A stretch of 64,000 nucleotides of DNA from Pseudonocardia cypriaca. GTDB taxonomy: Bacteria; Actinomycetota; Actinomycetes; Mycobacteriales; Pseudonocardiaceae. The translations under genes and the position numbers were made by a program. The notes below the pieces were generated by a model. It was not told the DNA's origin. It saw nothing but the letters and a program-made list of their open reading frames with translations, and ran no database searches. Shown here piece after piece: positions 52,255 through 61,596 of the stretch. How positions within the stretch are numbered: position 1 is the first letter of the stretch; each line of letters opens with the position of its first letter. The stretch is taken from positions 2,232,001 through 2,296,000 of the forward strand of contig NZ_VFPH01000001.1 in the NCBI RefSeq assembly GCF_006717045.1, read 5' to 3'.

Positions 52255-53013
52255 TCACTCGTCGTCGTTGCGAGGCGCGTCGACGTGGGTGACGAGGTTG
52301 ATGCCGCCATCGACGTGGATCACCTCACCGGTTACGAAGGGGACCTTGATGAGCGCCAAAACCATCGCTGCGACGTCGGATGGTTGCCCGAGCCGGCACA
52401 GCGGTGTCATTGCCGCCGTGCGCGCCGCCCGTGTGGCGAGGCTGTCCGAGGTAAGTCGGGTCTCGACCGGCCCCGGGGCGATCGCGTTCACCCGGATGTC
52501 TGGACCCACGGCCTTGGCCAGCAGTCTCGTCAGGTGGTCGAGGGCGGCCTTGCTGACGGAGTAGGGGATCGAGCTGCCGAGGGGGCGCGAGCCGCCCACC
52601 GAGGTGATGTTGATGATCTGGCCGCCGGGCTCCATGACCTTCACGGCGGCGACGGAGACCTGCCACGTCCCGACGACGTTGACGCCGAGGATCCGGTGCC
52701 AGTCGTCAGCGGTGATCGCATCCAGGTCGGTGTGGGGGACGGGTCGCGACACGCCGGCGTTGTTCACCAGCAGGTCGAGCTGGCCGTGCCGCTCCACGGC
52801 CGTCTCCACCAGGCGCACGGCGTCGGAGGGATCGGCGATGTCGGCCTGGATGTAGCTGGCCCCCGGGAGCTCGGCCGCGAGCCGCTCACCGGCGTCGACC
52901 GAGGTGGACGAGGTCACCACGACGGTAAAGCCGTCGGCCGCTAGCGCGCGGGCGATCCCTTCTCCGATCCCGGAGCTCGAGCCCGTCACGATGGCGACAC
53001 GTGGCGGGCTCAT
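52255..53013 (-). CDS. SDR-family oxidoreductase
   Basis: A 252-aa Rossmann-fold enzyme. The NAD(P) motif is VTGSSSGIGEGIARAL; catalytic Ser lies in NITSVGGSRPLGSS; Tyr and Lys in PYSVSKAALDH; NNAG is in LLVNNAGVSRP. It overlaps the aldolase stop by 4 bases (ATGA) and ends the minus arm of the catabolic locus. It likely oxidises or reduces an intermediate there. Confidence 0.92.
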   Translation of the reverse strand: MSPPRVAIVTGSSSGIGEGIARALAADGFTVVVTSSTSVDAGERLAAELPGASYIQADIADPSDAVRLVETAVERHGQLDLLVNNAGVSRPVPHTDLDAITADDWHRILGVNVVGTWQVSVAAVKVMEPGGQIINITSVGGSRPLGSSIPYSVSKAALDHLTRLLAKAVGPDIRVNAIAPGPVETRLTSDSLATRAARTAAMTPLCRLGQPSDVAAMVLALIKVPFVTGEVIHVDGGINLVTHVDAPRNDDE

Positions 53014-53779
53014 CGAGCGACTCGCTCGGCGACGGGCGCTTTCAGCGCGTTCACGATCGCCCGGCCTCCGCTGGCGAGGATCGAGGTGTCGTTGCGGACC
53101 ACCACGTAGTCGTAGCCCCGGGCCAGTGCGGCCCGGGCCTGGTCAATCGTGGCGGACGCGGTGCCGATGGGAACACCTGCCGCGGCAGCAGCCGCCAGCG
53201 CGGACGTGGCGAGCCGGTCCACCTCGTCGCTTCCCGCCGCGACGCCCATCGACATGGCAAGGTCGGCCGTCCCGACGAACGCGGCACCGATGCCGTCGAG
53301 GGCCAGGATCTCCCTCGTGTTCCTGATCGCCACCTCGCTCTCGAGCTGGACGATGCACAGGGCCTGCTCGTTGCCGTACTCGAGGTAGTCCGCCCGCGGC
53401 AGCAGCCCCAGCGACCCGCTCGGCTGGTGCCGCCGGACCCGCGGTCGCCGCGCGGCGGGAAGCAGGTGGCCCGCACGACCGCCCGGGCCTGCTCGACCGT
53501 GTCGAGGTGCGGCACGACCACACCGGCCGCGCCGGCGTCCAGGACCCGCTGGATCACGCTGAGGCCGTGGTCAGGCACCCTGACGAGCGGGTACACCCCG
53601 AGGGCGCGGGCCATCGCGATGTGGGTCGAGGCGGCGCCCAGGTCCAGTGTCGTGTGCTCGAGGTCGATGACCACGAAGTCGAAGCCCGCGTAAGCCATGA
53701 TCTCGACACTCTCGGGGCTGGAGAGCTTGATCCAGGTCTCGAGCGTGCCGCCGTTGATCCCGTCGCGCACCCGTGCCAC
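53010..53779 (-). pseudogene. HpcH/HpaI-type aldolase, single-base frameshift
   Basis: The first part (GTG at 53779) reads LETWIKLSSPESVEIMAYAG, FDFVVIDLEHTTLDLGA and CFPPRGDRGSGGTSRAGRWG; the second, in another frame, continues LLPRADYLEYGNEQALCIVQ, AIRNTREILALDGIGAAFVG. One missing base in a run of four C at 53406-53409 explains the break; adding it gives a smooth 256-aa aldolase of normal size. The family cleaves 4-hydroxy-2-oxoacids to pyruvate and an aldehyde. It may be a sequencing error or a real loss. It sits 4 bases from the permease and overlaps the SDR. Confidence 0.8.
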
Positions 53780-53783
53780 GGGC

Positions 53784-54677
53784 TCAGACCTCGCCGGCGG
53801 TGTCGGTGGGGGTGGCGGTCCAGAAGACCAGCCACTTGCCGAGCCGCACGACGACCGCGTGCAGTGCGATGCCGATGGCCGACAGCACGACGATCACCGC
53901 GAAGGTCCTGGCCACGTCCAGGGTGAAGTTGCTCGCCTGGATCAGGTAGCCCAGACCTTCGGAGCTGCCCACGAACTCCGCGACCACGGCGCCGGTCACG
54001 GACAGGATGACGGCGACCTCCAGTCCCGCGAAGATGTGCGGAAGCGCCGACGGGATCTGCAGGTGCTGCATGACCTGCATGCGGGACGCGCCGAAGGACC
54101 GGAGCATTTCGACCTGCTCGTAGGCGGCGGACCGGAATCCCAGGATGGCGTTGATCAGCAGGGGGAAGAACGCGATCAGGGCCACGGTCAGCACCTTCGA
54201 GCTGATCCCGATGCCGAACCAGACGATCAGCAGAGGCGCCATGGCGACCTTCGGGATGGTCTGGGTCAGGATGAGCAGCGGGAAGAGCACGCGCTCCACC
54301 GCCCGGAACTGGGTGATGAGCACCGCGGAGAGCAGTGCCGAGCCGACCGCGATGCCGAACCCGATCAGGATCTCTTTCAGGGTGACGACCGAGTGGGTCA
54401 TCAGGCTGCCGTCCTGGAAGCCGTCGACCAGGGAGCCGACGACGGCGGTGGGCGCGGGGACGAGGATGTTGGAGACGTCGAACATCTTCACGATGGCCTG
54501 CCAGACCACCAACAGCCCGATGAACACCAGCACGCTGTAGGTGATCTCCGGTACTCGGCGGCGTCGGCTTCGGACCGGGTTGTCCGAGCTCGTGGGCACC
54601 CCCACCGGCACGGTCTCGCCGTCCGGGACGGCGAGTGCCTCTCGGCCGGCTGCGCGGCGATTGGTGTGGGTGGACAT
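53784..54677 (-). CDS. ABC permease (SsuC/TauC type)
   Basis: A 297-aa membrane protein with about six helices and the inner-membrane transport loop of this family (EAA-like) in FPLLINAILGFRSAAYEQVE and MLRSFGASRMQVMQ. Its family moves sulfonates, taurine, nitrate and pyrimidines. It has a matching ATPase 8 bases upstream and a binding protein in the divergent arm. Confidence 0.9.
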   Translation of the reverse strand: MSTHTNRRAAGREALAVPDGETVPVGVPTSSDNPVRSRRRRVPEITYSVLVFIGLLVVWQAIVKMFDVSNILVPAPTAVVGSLVDGFQDGSLMTHSVVTLKEILIGFGIAVGSALLSAVLITQFRAVERVLFPLLILTQTIPKVAMAPLLIVWFGIGISSKVLTVALIAFFPLLINAILGFRSAAYEQVEMLRSFGASRMQVMQHLQIPSALPHIFAGLEVAVILSVTGAVVAEFVGSSEGLGYLIQASNFTLDVARTFAVIVVLSAIGIALHAVVVRLGKWLVFWTATPTDTAGEV

Positions 54678-54685
54678 CAGGTCTC

Positions 54686-55474
54686 CTAGTGGGCGCTGTG
54701 CTCGGAGTCGAGCAGCTTGCGGATCTTCAGGACGATCGCGCCGAACTCAGGCGTGTTGATGTTCTCGAGCCGCCGCGGACGAGGGAGCGCGACCTCGACG
54801 ACGTCCGCCAGCCGGCCGGGTCGCGGTGTCATGACCACGACGCGGTCGGCGAGGAGCACCGCCTCGGGGATGCTGTGCGTCACGAACAGCACGGTCTTGC
54901 GGTCCTGGTCCCAGATCTTCAGCAGGTCCAGTCCCATCTGGTCGCGGGTCATCGCGTCGAGGGCGCCGAAGGGCTCGTCCATGAGCAGGATGCGCGGGTC
55001 GTGCATCAGGGCGCGGCCGATCCCGACCCGCTGCTGCATCCCGCCGGACAGCTCGTGGGGGTACCGGTCGCCGAACTCCTCCAGGCCCAGCATGACCAGC
55101 AGCTCGGCGGCCTTCGCGTGGGTCGCGGCGTCCCGCGCGTGGTGAAGGTCCGGCGACGTCAGCAGGTTCTTCCGCACGGTGCGCCATGGCAGCAGCAGCG
55201 GCTGCTGGAAGACCATCCCGAGCTGGTTGCGGTGGGTGTCCTCCGACGGCTCGAAGGTGACCTGTCCGGAGGTCTGGCGGGACAGGCCCATGATGATCCG
55301 CAGCAGCGTGCTCTTGCCGCAGCCGCTGGGGCCGACGATGGAGATGAACTCACCGGCTCGGACGCTGAGGGAGACATCGTCGAGAGCCTGGACGGTCCCG
55401 CCGGACTTCGTCGGGTAGAGCATGGACAGCGAGTCCAAGCGGATCACGCAGTCGGTGTCGGTGCTGGTCGGCAT
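54686..55474 (-). CDS. ABC ATPase (SsuB/TauB type)
   Basis: A 262-aa ATPase. Walker A: VGPSGCGKSTLLRIIMGLSR; signature: ELSGGMQQRVGIGRAL; Walker B: PRILLMDEPFGALDAMTRDQ. Fits the NitT/TauT family. It energises the permease directly downstream. Confidence 0.93.
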   Translation of the reverse strand: MPTSTDTDCVIRLDSLSMLYPTKSGGTVQALDDVSLSVRAGEFISIVGPSGCGKSTLLRIIMGLSRQTSGQVTFEPSEDTHRNQLGMVFQQPLLLPWRTVRKNLLTSPDLHHARDAATHAKAAELLVMLGLEEFGDRYPHELSGGMQQRVGIGRALMHDPRILLMDEPFGALDAMTRDQMGLDLLKIWDQDRKTVLFVTHSIPEAVLLADRVVVMTPRPGRLADVVEVALPRPRRLENINTPEFGAIVLKIRKLLDSEHSAH

Positions 55475-55538
55475 GTCTGTCCTTCCTCACCTGGTTCGGG
55501 CACAGACTGCCCGCGCCCGGGTTGTCGGGCTGGCAGCG

Positions 55539-56315
55539 TTAGCCGGTCGCCTCGGGCCACGTGCCGCCCATCTCCTTGGTCAGCTGCTTGCAGGCGGCCT
55601 TCAACGCCGTGGCCTCTCGGGAGTCCAGCGCCTCCGGCAGCATCCGCTCGGTGCCGACGGCCGCGATCGTGGCGCAGATCCCGGCCGCCGCGAACACCGG
55701 CGCCGCGAGGACGCAGATGCCGCGGTGGTTGACGTTGCTGCTCATCCCGGCCTGCCGGATCGCCTCGATACGACGGCGAGTCTCGGTGCGCTCGGGCTCG
55801 GGGAGGCTGCCGGTGAGCCGTTCGGCATGGAACTGGTCGGGGAGGAAGGCCAGGAAGACCTTGGCCTGCGAGGAGTTCAGGGCGAGCTGCGAGCCGACGC
55901 GCACCGTCACCAGGGTGGCATGGTCAGCCTCCTCGACCAGCGAGACGACCGGGCCGGAGGCGCCCCACAGCGACAGCACGGTGCTGACCTTGATCTCGAG
56001 CGCGAGCTCGCGCAGGTAGGCCGGCGCCATCTGCATGATGCGCTGCTGTCCCAGCATGAAGCTGCCGAGCTGCAGGATCGACCGTCCGGGACGGACGAGT
56101 GCGGAGTCCTCCACGCGCTCGAGCAGGCCCGAGCTGATCATCGAGCTGAAGTAGCGGTGCACCGTGGTCCGCTTCAGACCGAGCCGGCGGGTGGCCTCCG
56201 CGACGGAGAGCTCCGGAGTCTCCGGACCGAACAGTCCGAGGATCTGCGCGGTCCGGCTCACCGCCTGGATGTCCTGCTCGCGAGCAGTCACCGGCTCGTC
56301 CTGGTCCTCCGCCAT
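55539..56315 (-). CDS. IclR-family regulator
   Basis: A 258-aa regulator. The N-terminal HTH reads AEATRRLGLKRTTVHRYFSS; the effector domain with HATLVTVRVGSQLALNSSQA and GICVLAAPVFAAAGICATIA follows. It is first in the minus arm and divergent from the plus arm, so it probably controls both directions in response to a substrate or intermediate. Confidence 0.92.
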   Translation of the reverse strand: MAEDQDEPVTAREQDIQAVSRTAQILGLFGPETPELSVAEATRRLGLKRTTVHRYFSSMISSGLLERVEDSALVRPGRSILQLGSFMLGQQRIMQMAPAYLRELALEIKVSTVLSLWGASGPVVSLVEEADHATLVTVRVGSQLALNSSQAKVFLAFLPDQFHAERLTGSLPEPERTETRRRIEAIRQAGMSSNVNHRGICVLAAPVFAAAGICATIAAVGTERMLPEALDSREATALKAACKQLTKEMGGTWPEATG

Positions 56316-56513
56316 TGGGTTTCACCCGTCTCGTTTAATGTCCGCAAGGTGTGCGTGTAGTCCGCAGTACGGACGGAGGGTACGCATGGCCTGCGTCTCA
56401 CAGCAAGATCTTCCAGGGGTTTTCGTCGAAGCATCGTCCGGAATACTCTCTTGACAGACCGAATCGCGAACTCTCAGTCTGTGATGCGAACACTGTCGAC
56501 GCCTGGAGACTTC
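56316..56513. promoter_or_regulatory. Divergent IclR promoter region
   Basis: Inverted repeat GTCCG-CAGTA-CGGAC at 56360-56374 is a good IclR-type operator. Half-sites TGTCCGCA (near 56339) and CGTCCGGA (near 56435) recur. A -35 TTGACA lies at 56451-56456, with a weak -10 (CAGTCT) 18 bases later, aiming at the plus arm. Confidence 0.55.
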
Positions 56514-57404
56514 ATGACCGACTCACCCGCCGTCATCAAGCTGCTGAACGGCTGCGTCGACCTGCACTGCCATTCCGGCCCGAACCCGTTCCCTCGACGC
56601 ATCGACCATGCCGAGGCCGGCAAGGACGGCGAGCGGCTCGGCATGCGGGGCGTGCTGGTGAAGTCCCACCACCACAACACCGTCATGGACCTGCTCGCGA
56701 TGCGCGACCGGCTGGCGAAGATCAGCACCCCGGTCTTCGGGGGCATAACCCTGAACAGCATGGTCGGCGGCATCAACCCGCAGGCGGTGGCCATGTCACT
56801 GCGCATGGGGGGTAGGGCCGTGTGGTTTCCGACGTTCTCGGCCGGCCGGCACATCGACTGTCATCCGGAGGGCGTCGGCTTTCCCACGGCGAGCGTCGAG
56901 GTGCCGTCGTCCCGGGTCGACATCCACCAGGACAACGCCGAGCTCATCCCTGAGGTCCACGAGGTGCTCGACCTGGTGAAGGAGAGCGGCGCGATGGTGA
57001 CCGGCGGTCACATGGAGACCGAGTCGATCACCCAGCTGTTTGCCGCGGCCAAGGACAAGGGTGTCACCCGGATGCTGCTCAACCATCCCGACTACGTCAT
57101 CGGTGCGGACGAGGCGAAGTGCCGTGAGCTCGTCGGCTACGGAGCGTTCGTCGAGCACGAGACCGGCTTCTACGACCCCGAGGGGACCAAGAAGTGGGAT
57201 CCCAAGATCCTTCTGGACTGGATCGAGAAGATCGGCCCGGAGCACACCGTGATCGCCTCCGACCTCGGTCAGAAGGATCGGCCGCTGCCGGTGGACTCCT
57301 ACATCCGCGTCGCGACCGCGCTGCTGGACCTCGGCCTGGACGAGAGGTCGCTGCGGCAGATCTTCTGCGACAACCCGGCCTTCCTGCTCGGCCTGGACGA
57401 CTGA
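56514..57404 (+). CDS. DUF6282-family metal-dependent hydrolase-like protein
   Basis: A 296-aa TIM-barrel-like protein. Histidine-rich motifs CVDLHCHSGPNPFPRR, LVKSHHHNTVMDLLAM and MLLNHPDYVIGADEAK, and a final IASDLGQKDRPLP, suggest a metal site of the amidohydrolase/PHP type. The start ATG at 56514 is preceded by CTGGAG. It heads the plus arm. It may hydrolyse a ring or amide bond; substrate unknown. Confidence 0.78.
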   Translation: MTDSPAVIKLLNGCVDLHCHSGPNPFPRRIDHAEAGKDGERLGMRGVLVKSHHHNTVMDLLAMRDRLAKISTPVFGGITLNSMVGGINPQAVAMSLRMGGRAVWFPTFSAGRHIDCHPEGVGFPTASVEVPSSRVDIHQDNAELIPEVHEVLDLVKESGAMVTGGHMETESITQLFAAAKDKGVTRMLLNHPDYVIGADEAKCRELVGYGAFVEHETGFYDPEGTKKWDPKILLDWIEKIGPEHTVIASDLGQKDRPLPVDSYIRVATALLDLGLDERSLRQIFCDNPAFLLGLDD

Positions 57405-57439
57405 ACCGGCATCTTGCCGCTGACCCGAAAGGACAGGCG

Positions 57440-58306
57440 ATGACCACCCTGGCCACCCCACCCGACGTGGAGTTCTCCGACCTCGGTACGGGCGATCCCG
57501 ACGAGACGACCCCTGGCGGATCGTCGACGTGGTACTTCCGCGGACACAACTTCGTGCTCGCCCACACGACGCTGGTCGCCGGCGACGTGCTGGAGCGGGG
57601 TGATCAGCCGGACGAGTACGTCGTGATCCTCCCCTACGAGGAGTGCAGCGTCGAGGTCCGCGCGTTGGGGGAGGCCGCGTCGGTCTCGGGCAAGGCGGTG
57701 GTGATGGTTCCGCCGGGCAGCAGCACGATCGTCGGCGTCGACGACTGCACCGTCGTGCGGCTGTTCAGCTCTCGGTCCACCGACCTGCTGGACAAGGCGC
57801 GCAACCGGGATTCGTACGCAGAACCGCACCCGAACGTCAAGCCGTTCGAGCCGTGGCCGGACCCGCCGGAGGGTTATCGCATCCGGCCCTACCGACTGGC
57901 CGACCTGACGGTGACGCAAGACGCCGTCCGCCCGGGCCAGATCGTGCGGTGCAGCACCTTCATGGTCAACTTCCTGGCGCCCAGGATCGGACCGCGTGAT
58001 CCGGACAGCCTCTCGCCGCACGACCACGACGACTTCGAGCAGTGCTCGCTCGCCGTGGAGGGGGAGTACGTCCACCACCTGCGGACCCCGTGGTCGAAGC
58101 GTCGCAGCGAGTGGCGCGACGACCGGCACCTGCGGTGCGGCAGTCCTTCGGTGGCCGTGATCCCTCCGCCCATGATCCACACCAGCGAGGCCGTGGGCTC
58201 TGGGACCAACCAGCTGATCGACATCTTCTGTCCGCCGCGTCTGGACTTCTCCCGGACGCCGGGCCGAGTGCTCAACGAAGACACCTACCCGCTCCCCACC
58301 CAGTAA
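57440..58306 (+). CDS. Cupin-like protein
   Basis: A 288-aa protein beginning MTTLATPPDVEFSDLG. Beta-rich patterns LAHTTLVAGDVLERGDQPDE and LSPHDHDDFEQCSLAVEGEY (His/Asp/Glu as metal ligands), then VIPPPMIHTSEA, resemble a double cupin. The exact family could not be named. It lies 35 bases after the hydrolase-like gene and 15 before the binding protein. It may be an isomerase or dioxygenase. Confidence 0.7.
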   Translation: MTTLATPPDVEFSDLGTGDPDETTPGGSSTWYFRGHNFVLAHTTLVAGDVLERGDQPDEYVVILPYEECSVEVRALGEAASVSGKAVVMVPPGSSTIVGVDDCTVVRLFSSRSTDLLDKARNRDSYAEPHPNVKPFEPWPDPPEGYRIRPYRLADLTVTQDAVRPGQIVRCSTFMVNFLAPRIGPRDPDSLSPHDHDDFEQCSLAVEGEYVHHLRTPWSKRRSEWRDDRHLRCGSPSVAVIPPPMIHTSEAVGSGTNQLIDIFCPPRLDFSRTPGRVLNEDTYPLPTQ

Positions 58307-58321
58307 GTGGAAGGTTCCATC

Positions 58322-59413
58322 GTGAAGACCAGACGAACGATGCAGTTCGTGAGTGGTGCGGTCGCCGTCCTGTGCGCGGCCGTAACGCTGAGTGCGTGCG
58401 GTTCCGACAGCGGATCCGACGACTCGGCCGAGTCCGGCGAGCTGACGTCGGTGAACTTCGCGATGGCGTCCCCCAGCTGGAACGCCGGCTTTGCGGTCAT
58501 GGCCGTCGTGGAGGCCGAGGGCTTCTACGAGGAGGAGGGTCTGAAGGTCACGACCAACCTGTTCCCGTCGGCCACCCAGGCAGCGCAGCAGGTCGCCGGC
58601 GGCGGAGCCGACCTCGGCCTCATGACGGTCGAGCCCGTGGCCATCGGCCACGACAAGGACCTGAACCTGGCCTATTTCGGCTCCTACTGGCCGAAGTGGA
58701 TCTACAGCCTGCAGGTGCCGGCCGGTTCGGCCGTGAAGAGCATCGCCGACCTGAAGGGTAAGAAGATCGGCGTCACCGCGGTCGCGAGCTCCGGCGCAAC
58801 ATTCGCCCGGACCGCGATAAAGCTCAACGGGATGGACGAGAACGCGGCCAGCCTGGTGCCGATCGGTGCCGGCGCCCAGCAGATCAACGCCATCAAGAGC
58901 GGACAGGTCGATGCGTTGGCACTCTGGGACATCCAGTACCAGGCCGTCAAGAACGCCGGCGTCACCCTGACGCCGCTTCCGATCAAGGAGACGGCGGACG
59001 CGTGGGGCGGCGGCTTCGCTACGACCCGGAAGAACCTCGACGCCAAGAAGGACGTCCTCGAACGGTTCGGTCGTGCGGTGGCGAAGGCGTTCGTCTTCGC
59101 CAAGGCCAACCCCGAGGCCGCGATCCGCGACCTGTGGAAGCTCCACCCGGAGACCCGCGGGTCCGACCCGGAGGAGAAAGCGCTGGCTGACGGGATCAAG
59201 GTCCTCCAGGTCCGTCTGGACGGACAGGGCTTCGACGACAAGACCCTGGGCCGGATCGACGACGCTGCGTTCACCCGTTCGCTCGACTTCATGGCCTCGG
59301 CCGGACTGATCAAGAAGTTCCCGGCGAAGGACATCTACACCGACGAGATGTTCACGGCGTTCAACAACTTCTCCTACGACGACGTCATCAAGCGAGCAGA
59401 GAGCGCCGGCTGA
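58322..59413 (+). CDS. ABC substrate-binding lipoprotein (NMT1/SsuA type)
   Basis: A 363-aa protein: signal peptide VKTRRTMQFVSGAVAVLCAA with lipobox LSAC (about residue 27), then FAMASPSWNAGFAVMAVVEA and GLKVTTNLFPSATQAAQQVA typical of NMT1/SsuA-like proteins. It is the external binding partner of the permease and ATPase in the minus arm. Ligand unknown. Confidence 0.9.
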   Translation: MKTRRTMQFVSGAVAVLCAAVTLSACGSDSGSDDSAESGELTSVNFAMASPSWNAGFAVMAVVEAEGFYEEEGLKVTTNLFPSATQAAQQVAGGGADLGLMTVEPVAIGHDKDLNLAYFGSYWPKWIYSLQVPAGSAVKSIADLKGKKIGVTAVASSGATFARTAIKLNGMDENAASLVPIGAGAQQINAIKSGQVDALALWDIQYQAVKNAGVTLTPLPIKETADAWGGGFATTRKNLDAKKDVLERFGRAVAKAFVFAKANPEAAIRDLWKLHPETRGSDPEEKALADGIKVLQVRLDGQGFDDKTLGRIDDAAFTRSLDFMASAGLIKKFPAKDIYTDEMFTAFNNFSYDDVIKRAESAG

Positions 59414-60406
59414 ATGCGGCTGGGGGTCGCGCTCGACCTGAGCTCCCAGGAGCCGGTCCGCGCACAGGTGGATCGCACGGTCACGATGCTCGCCCGCGCG
59501 GAGCAGCACGGTTTCGACTCCACGTGGGTAGGGGAGAGCTACCACGCGGCCCCTCAGCCGTTCCACCTCCCGTCCGCCCTGGTGGTCCTGGGACATCTGG
59601 CCGGACGGACGTCCCTGGCGCTGGGATCAGCGGTGCTGCTCCTGCGCGCGTACAGTCCGGAGAAGCTGGCCTACGAGGCCGCGCTGCTCGACCAGCTGTG
59701 CGGCGGGAAGCTCACCCTCGGCCTCGGGCTCGGCGGCCCGGAGGTCGCCCAACGGGCCGGGCTGCCCGCGTCAGGTCCGGCCGGCGCGGCCTTCGACGCC
59801 ACGCTGAGATTGCTGCGCGACGCCTGGTCCGCCGACGCGAGTACCGGTTCGCCCGTGGCGATCCCACCCCCGGTGCGGCGCGGCGGGCCGCGGATCCTGG
59901 TGGGCGGCAAGTTGGCCGCCTCGGCCCGTCGTGCCGCGACGCTCGCCGACGGATTCTACGGCGCGACGAACTACTGCGACGACCTGTTGATCAAGCAGTC
60001 GGCCGCCTACTGGTCGTGTCGCGGCGGACGGCCGGTCGGGACGGGTGGAGTCGTCGCCACCACCAGGTTCTGCGTCGTCCACGAGAATGCCGCCACTGCC
60101 CGCGAGCTCGCCGCGCGCCACCTGAAGGCCGCGACCGACTACTACACCGAGCGGGGCTCATGGATGGGTGCGGACGGCCCTGCTGAGCTCGAGCTCCCCA
60201 TGGTGGGCACGCCCGACGAGATCGACGCGACGATCGCCCGGTACGTCCGGGCGGGGGTCACGTCCGTCCAGCTGCGGGTCGCCCCGTTCGGCACGCCGCG
60301 GGACGTCACCCGCCACACGCTCGACCTCGTCGGGCGGCACGTCCTACCGAACTGGCACGACACGACGCCTCCGGATAGGGGGCAGGAAGTGGAGACAACG
60401 CGGTGA
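59414..60406 (+). CDS. LLM-class flavin-dependent oxidoreductase
   Basis: A 330-aa luciferase-like TIM barrel. It reads MRLGVALDLSSQEPVRAQVD, RAEQHGFDSTWVGESYHAAP, LGSAVLLLRAYSPEKLAYEA and LTLGLGLGGPEVAQR, which are family signatures. Its ATG directly follows the stop of the binding-protein gene. Relatives use reduced F420 or FMN to oxidise or reduce substrates, including alkanesulfonates (SsuD). It likely carries out the first oxidative step. Confidence 0.9.
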   Translation: MRLGVALDLSSQEPVRAQVDRTVTMLARAEQHGFDSTWVGESYHAAPQPFHLPSALVVLGHLAGRTSLALGSAVLLLRAYSPEKLAYEAALLDQLCGGKLTLGLGLGGPEVAQRAGLPASGPAGAAFDATLRLLRDAWSADASTGSPVAIPPPVRRGGPRILVGGKLAASARRAATLADGFYGATNYCDDLLIKQSAAYWSCRGGRPVGTGGVVATTRFCVVHENAATARELAARHLKAATDYYTERGSWMGADGPAELELPMVGTPDEIDATIARYVRAGVTSVQLRVAPFGTPRDVTRHTLDLVGRHVLPNWHDTTPPDRGQEVETTR

Positions 60407-61596
60407 GCAACTCATTCGTGTACGCGTCGGTCCGGACCCCGTTCGGTCGCTTCAACGGAGCCTTGGCCGACACGAGGACCGACGATCTGGCCGCGACCGC
60501 GCTGAAGGCACTTCTCGACCGCTCGCCGGACCTGGACCCCAGCCAGGTCGGCGACGTGTTCTGGGGCAACGCCAACGGCGCCGGCGAGGACAATCGCAAC
60601 GTTGGCCGGATGGCCGTGCTGCTCGCGGGCATGCCCGTCTCGGTGACCGCCACCACGGTGAACCGGCTCTGCGGCTCGTCGCTGGACGCCGCCATGATGG
60701 CCGCACGCATGATCGAGGTCGACGACGCGGAGATCGCGATCGCCGGAGGCGTGGAGTCGATGACGCGGGCGCCATGGGTCCTGCCGAAGCCGTCGCGCCG
60801 GTTCCCGGCAGGCGACGTCACCGCCGTCTCCACGACGCTGGGCTGGCGTCTGGTGAACGAGCGGATGCCCGCCGAGTGGACGGCCTCGCTGGGCGAGTGC
60901 AACGAACAGCTGCAGGAGAAGTTCTCGATCTCGCGCGAGCGGCAGGACGAGTTCGGCGCTCGCTCGCACCGCCTCGCGGCGGAGGCGTGGGAGAAGGGCT
61001 TCTACGACGCCCTCGTGGTGCCCGTCCCCGGCACCGACCTGGTCCGGGACGAGAGCATCCGTGCCGACACCTCGCTCGAGGCGCTGGCCGGGCTGAAGCC
61101 GGCGTTCCGGCCCGACGGGACGATCACCGCCGGCAACTGCTCACCGTTGAACGACGGCGCGAGCGCGGTCCTGCTGGGCTCGGCGAGCGCGGCCGCGGCC
61201 ATCGGTCGTGACCCGGTCGCGCGGATCGCCGGTCGCGGCTGGGCGGCGCTGGAGCCGCAGCAGTTCGGCTACGCCCCGGTCGAGGCCGGCAACGACGCGC
61301 TCGAGCGGGCGGGCATCACCTGGGACGACATCGGCGCCGTCGAGCTGAACGAGGCGTTCGCCGTCCAGTCGATCGCCTGTGTCGACGCCTGGCTCGAGCT
61401 CGGGCTGCGGGACGCCGAGGTCGTCAACGCCAAGGGCGGGGCGATCGCCATCGGGCACCCACTGGGTGCCTCGGGCGGGCGCATTCTCGGGACCCTCGCG
61501 GCGCGGCTCGTGGAGTCCGGCGAACGATGGGGCGTGGCAGCCATCTGCATCGGTGTGGGTCAAGGCTTGGCGGTCGTGCTGGAGAACGTCGCATGA
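60403..61596 (+). CDS. Thiolase (acetyl-CoA C-acyltransferase, PcaF-like)
   Basis: A 397-aa thiolase starting VSNSFVYASVRTPFGRFNGA. Catalytic Cys is in VNRLCGSSLDAAMMAAR; His in AIGHPLGASGGRILGTLA; the second Cys in AICIGVGQGLAVVLEN. It cleaves a beta-ketoacyl-CoA, and in this context resembles beta-ketoadipyl-CoA thiolase. It overlaps the LLM gene and the CoA-transferase gene by 4 bases each. Confidence 0.94.
   Translation: MSNSFVYASVRTPFGRFNGALADTRTDDLAATALKALLDRSPDLDPSQVGDVFWGNANGAGEDNRNVGRMAVLLAGMPVSVTATTVNRLCGSSLDAAMMAARMIEVDDAEIAIAGGVESMTRAPWVLPKPSRRFPAGDVTAVSTTLGWRLVNERMPAEWTASLGECNEQLQEKFSISRERQDEFGARSHRLAAEAWEKGFYDALVVPVPGTDLVRDESIRADTSLEALAGLKPAFRPDGTITAGNCSPLNDGASAVLLGSASAAAAIGRDPVARIAGRGWAALEPQQFGYAPVEAGNDALERAGITWDDIGAVELNEAFAVQSIACVDAWLELGLRDAEVVNAKGGAIAIGHPLGASGGRILGTLAARLVESGERWGVAAICIGVGQGLAVVLENVA

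Noticed and set aside
53406..53409. Programmed frameshift in the aldolase
   Set aside because: No slippery heptamer or downstream structure was seen, and the family is not known to use one; an indel is simpler.
57299..59596. 765-aa frame on the minus strand
   Set aside because: It lies opposite the hydrolase-like, cupin and binding-protein genes, all of which have clear family motifs. Long antisense frames are common in high-GC DNA.
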